A stretch of 64,000 nucleotides of DNA from Paramecium sonneborni (taxonomy: Eukaryota > Ciliophora > Oligohymenophorea > Peniculida > Parameciidae), in NCBI GenBank assembly GCA_905182985.1, contig CAJJDN010000022.1:337450-401449 (forward strand), given 5' to 3'. Every line of letters starts with the position of its first letter. Within the stretch, counting starts at the first letter, position 1. The notes beneath the pieces are model-generated. The model saw only the letters and a list, made by a program, of their open reading frames with translations. It did not search any database and was not told where the DNA came from. Below, in pieces: positions 60,422 to 64,000 of the stretch. A program made the translations under genes and the position numbers.

Positions 60422-60994
60422 TCACTCTGTTAGTGTCTTTATTATATCAAATTCATCAGAATGAAAAATTATCCAAACTATCACACTCAAACTAAAGAAT
60501 ACTAATGATAAATTTATTATTAAATATATCAATACAAATTTAGTTAGATTTCCACAAGGTTCTTAATAAAAATAAACAATCTATATTTAATTATTATTAA
60601 TACTGTTAGTGCAGTTAAGAAAATAACTTATTAAGTAAATTAAACACTTACAATAACTCCAAACATATTAGTAGAAAACTATTTATTTATGCAAGGATAA
60701 ACTGTACATGGACATAGAATAAATAAAAAAAAAAGCCCTATTAGTATTAAAACTAATCCATAATAATAAGAAAATCCTCCCAAATAAAAGCATACATCAT
60801 TGAATTCTTAAATCAATATTCAGCACAATACCATTCCTTGATTTTTTATAAAAATAGTATCCCATAATAAAGTTGAATAGCATTATTAGTATACTTGTTA
60901 TAAAAAATTTTGTCTTAGATTCTTTTGGTTATATTTCTTCTATGGGATTTTTATTTTATAATTCTTGCTCTTCTACTTCTGATTCTTTTTACAT
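60422..60994 (-). CDS. small membrane protein with about four transmembrane helices
   Basis: Two introns (25 and 23 nt) give 174 residues. The N-terminal 30 residues are acidic (MQKESEVEEQELQNKNPIEE). Hydrophobic segments follow: FFITSILIMLFNFIMGYYF, YYYGLVLILIGLFFLFILC, VIFLTALTIVYFYQ and NLSLVFFSLSVIVWIIF. The intervening CPCTVYPC holds three cysteines. The frame and the topology both become continuous only after splicing the two introns, which supports the model. I do not recognise the family; a tetraspanin-like or unknown small membrane protein is possible. Confidence 0.6.
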
Positions 60995-62042
60995 AATCGA
61001 TTTAAAATAAATAAATAAATCAATCAATTTCTTTTAAAAATTCTTTATCTTACTCAATTTGATTAGATTCTAAAAATGTTTTTCATAATTTTCTAGACTT
61101 TAAAATAGTATCAAAAGTTTTTAATATAATTTTTGTTTCATTCCTACAAAACAAAAATTATGAATAAAATATAAAGTCTAAATTAAAGTATAATTGATTA
61201 ATCTCTAGTATTAATATCAGTATAAAAAATCTAATTAACATAAGTTTTTTGTTTATAAATATATGGGCTGAAGCTCTATGAAAGTTTCTAGAGAGAGATT
61301 ACTGTCTATTATTAAAATGGCTTATTATAAAAATCAAGTCGAAATTAATCATGTCAATAAAATCTTTTGTTATAAAAAAAAATACTTTGAGTTTTTAGAT
61401 TTCATCAATAAATTCATTTGATTTATCTAAAATAACAGTACATATTAAATAAATCATCTCAGAATGATGAGCTTGGATTAAACTTTGAATATATTTTTTT
61501 TTTGTGTATGTAGTATGTAGTCAGAATGTATATCTAAAATATGTTAAATATATATAAGAATTTGTGCAAAGTTTAGAGAACATAATATATATATAGGTCT
61601 TAATTATTTTGATTCAAAATAAAAAATGCATACTTTTCAGAAAATTAAGTGAATACTTAAGCATAAATTCATATAATGTATCTAGAAATCTCATAATTTA
61701 GATTCTTTTTTAAAAAAGTGTATAAAACCCTAGGATTTAAATGTAAAGGGATGAGGGTTTGAATATTTTAAATTGATTAAGTTATGATTAAAATTGTTGA
61801 GAATGGATGAATATAAATGAATGGCATTTTGATATCGAAATTATATTAAATAAATTGAAAAATAGGAGTGATATAAATGAAAATATTAGCAGTAGTTTTT
61901 TTAATTTGAAAGGAAGCTCTAAAGAATTTCTAGTTTAACGATATTTAAATAAAATTTAATATAAAATTTTTACTTCATAAAATGAACTAGAAAGGTATTA
62001 ATATAAATTGATCTTAGATCAATAATAAAAATTCTAAAATTC
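60995..62042. other. intergenic, divergent region, no gene supported
   Basis: About one kilobase of AT-rich sequence between divergent genes, with poly-A and poly-T runs and several short AT repeats (for example near 61580). No protein-like frame. Confidence 0.4.
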
Positions 62043-62733
62043 ATGAGTTGGGGTGAACCCACAGAAGTGAATATCAAAGATCAAACTTCTTAAAGTAATA
62101 TAGGTAATAGATAATTAGGATGGAGTAGTAATAATAATTAATAATAGGATTGCCTATAAGTATTGAATAAGATTAACAAAAAATTAGGGTGTAGATAATG
62201 AAGAGGAAAGAAAAGGGAAAGGAAAGAAAGGAAATAAAATAGAAGATTCTCCACCTCCTATAAAAAGGATTAGACCTAACCCAATAGTTATTGTAGTGGA
62301 TGATGATGATGATTGTGAAACTTAAAGTATTATTATTAATGAATGTCCTTAATTGTAAAGTAAAGGTAAAGGATTGATTTAGAATACGAATTAATAAATT
62401 TGTTATTAAGGTAATATAAAAATTGAAGATTGTGTTTTGAATATAAGATTTATTAGTTTTGATATGAAATAAAATATAACAATTGGTTGTATTGATGAAT
62501 ACTCAATTGAAAATGCTAAAGATAGATTAAAGAAGCTGAATGATTAAGTGATAGTAGGTTTAGTTGAAGGTTTAGATGAAGAAAATTAGAAGGCAATTAA
62601 TAAATTAGCAGATAGTTTATTAGATAAACAATAGACAATTAGGTTTAAAGATGTAAGTTTATTTAGTATAAAATAATTATACAAAATAGAAAATAAGACT
62701 AGATTGGTTTTTGTTAAATAAATGAATTAATGA
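62043..62733 (+). CDS. hypothetical acidic protein
   Basis: One 28-nt intron gives 220 residues. It starts MSWGEPTEVNIKDQTSQSNI, then has a Gln/Asn-rich stretch (SSNNNQQQD), a Lys/Gly-rich basic segment (ERKGKGKKGNK), PPPIKRIRPNPI (nuclear-signal-like) and a pentad of Asp (VVDDDDDCETQ). The C-terminal half looks like a folded domain: FISFDMKQNITIGCIDEYSI, LKKLNDQVIVGLVEGLDE and a helix (NQKAINKLADSLLDKQ). No family is recognised. A nuclear role is a guess from the basic segment. It ends 61 bases from the converging gene. Confidence 0.55.
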
Positions 62734-62793
62734 TTATTATATTAATAAGAATATTGGATAAAAATAATTAATATTTAAAATGCTTTAAATTTA

Positions 62794-64000
62794 TCATGCA
62801 TTTGATTCTTATTCTTAAATCTTACCATAGGTTTTCATGCTTTTTAAATTTTCTGCTTTTTATTTAATTGATTGAACAAATTTTCTCCATTTAGTGCATA
62901 TCCAGACAATAAAAATAAGAACAATAGCCTTTAATAGATGAATAAAATACTGAGATAATACTAGAAACAGTAATAACAACAACAAGACTATCTGATTCTA
63001 ATAGAGTACCATCTGATTCAACATTTAATTTTTAGATCATTTAACATTAAATATAAGAAGATGTTTATTAATTTTAATAGCAAGCAGATGCATTCAATTT
63101 AATAGTATATTTTTTTTCAACTCTTGAATCAAAATTACAACTTATAAAGGAGTTATAATTTCTGAATTTCCATGCATGAAGTGATTTCCTTGATAATCCA
63201 ACATAATAATTGGTTTCAGAGTATCTTTATGATTATTCTATTACTTAAGTGAAATGTTATAATCTAATCAATTAATCTTCAAAGAAAGTTCTTACAAGTT
63301 CTTTGTTATTCTTAACAAAACCATTAAATATAGAATGTTTAATAATCATATGTGTATCTTCAGCTATAAAGATGGCAAATTCATTTGTCATTTATATATC
63401 TACAAAAGTGAAATCATCAACATAAACTCTATTAACATAATAAGTTTTAGCAGCGATATCCAAGAATATCTCCAAAATATATTAAATATGATTAACAGTT
63501 TCTGCAACTACCATTAAAGTATTTCCATAAAAGTCAAAAGCAATTGTTCTAGGAATAGGTATTTTCATTATCAAATTATAACTTGAAGTATTCCTTTTAT
63601 CAAAAATAAACACACCTTAATCTTCATCTAATGCATATAATAAATTGTCTTAGATTTTGACTCCAATAATATATATTTATGAGTTTTGTGGAATTTCCAT
63701 TTATGAATTACTTATTGTATAAAGATATTGAATTATCTTATTAAAAATACTCCTAATCTTATCGTCAAATTAGTAAATATCAATACCATCTTCACCAACT
63801 GCAATTGCCATAATATTTTCAAATGTAGAAATCTTTTTTATTTCTGTCCTTTTAATAATATTCTTATCTAATTGTGGTATAATCTCTGTATTTGGATCAT
63901 CAAAATCTATAAATTTAGGAATCCAAATTCCTCCATATTCAGATATAACCAGACAATTTAAATAACCCTAATATTAATAATTATTCAAACTTTCGGACAA
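62794..64000 (-). CDS. single-pass membrane protein, 3' part only
   Basis: The gene continues beyond the right edge, so the start is missing. The visible part is a beta-rich ectodomain with repeated short blocks (for example GYLNCLVISEYGGIWIPKF, KISTFENIMAIAVGEDGIDI, VFIFDKRNTSSYNLIMKIP). These are spaced like propeller-type repeats. A 22-nt intron (62929-62950) joins it to a membrane helix (SLVVVITVSSIISAIVLIF) and a basic cytoplasmic tail (TKWRKFVQSIKQKAENLKS) ending QESNA. The architecture matches the protein at 24939-28549 but sequence similarity is not obvious by eye. Confidence 0.62.

Overview
The window looks like macronuclear DNA of a ciliate of the genus Paramecium, most like the P. 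aurelia group. It is strongly AT-rich. TAA and TAG are read as glutamine throughout and TGA is the only stop. Coding regions are cut by very short GT...AG introns (mostly 21-31 nt, many 22-26), and genes are packed on both strands with short spacers. Under the standard code almost every gene looks broken, so all calls here come from reading TAA/TAG as Gln and splicing the micro-introns by eye. No database was searched. The genus is an inference from code, intron size and gene density.

Layout. 0.4-1.9 kb: UDP-sugar pyrophosphorylase-like gene (-). 2.3-13.9 kb: very large HUWE1/TOM1-type HECT ubiquitin ligase (+), its 5' part carried twice because an exact 1,169-bp block is repeated across a single N, almost certainly an unmerged contig overlap. 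14-16 kb: MLF-family protein (-) and Yif1-like Golgi protein (+). 16-21.6 kb: sparse region with a START-domain protein, a small helix-turn-helix protein and possible gene relics. 21.6-24.9 kb: importin-7/8-like receptor (-). 24.9-30.8 kb: a large single-pass surface protein, a double cyclic-nucleotide-binding protein and a small hypothetical. 30.9-36.3 kb: MEMO1 (-) and two V-ATPase V0 subunits, a (+) and d (-), tail to tail. 36.3-39.8 kb: a DHHC-type protein with the catalytic motif replaced by EFHS, a glutathione peroxidase and a canonical DHHC acyltransferase. 39.8-46.4 kb: ferritin, mitochondrial aspartate aminotransferase, a multi-pass membrane protein, the R-SNARE YKT6 and a mitochondrial carrier. 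46.4-50.4 kb: a half-length and a full-length ZPR1 gene in tandem and a CobW-type metallochaperone GTPase (all -). 51-55.1 kb: C2/multi-pass membrane protein, protein kinase, histone H2A.Z (+). 56-58.7 kb: two paralogous helix-turn-helix proteins flanking a Rab GTPase (-). 59.5-64 kb: a small uncertain gene, a four-helix membrane protein (-), an acidic hypothetical protein (+) and the 3' part of a single-pass surface protein (-) that runs off the window.

The genes are mostly housekeeping: secretory traffic (Yif1, YKT6, Rab, DHHC enzymes, V-ATPase), nuclear import, ubiquitin, metal and redox handling (ferritin, CobW, GPx, MEMO1), mitochondrial metabolism and chromatin. No operon, CRISPR array, mobile element or viral region was seen. 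The most unusual items are the catalytically altered DHHC protein, the helix-turn-helix gene family, the half ZPR1 copy, the altered nucleotide loop of the UDP-sugar pyrophosphorylase, and the assembly duplication inside the HECT gene.
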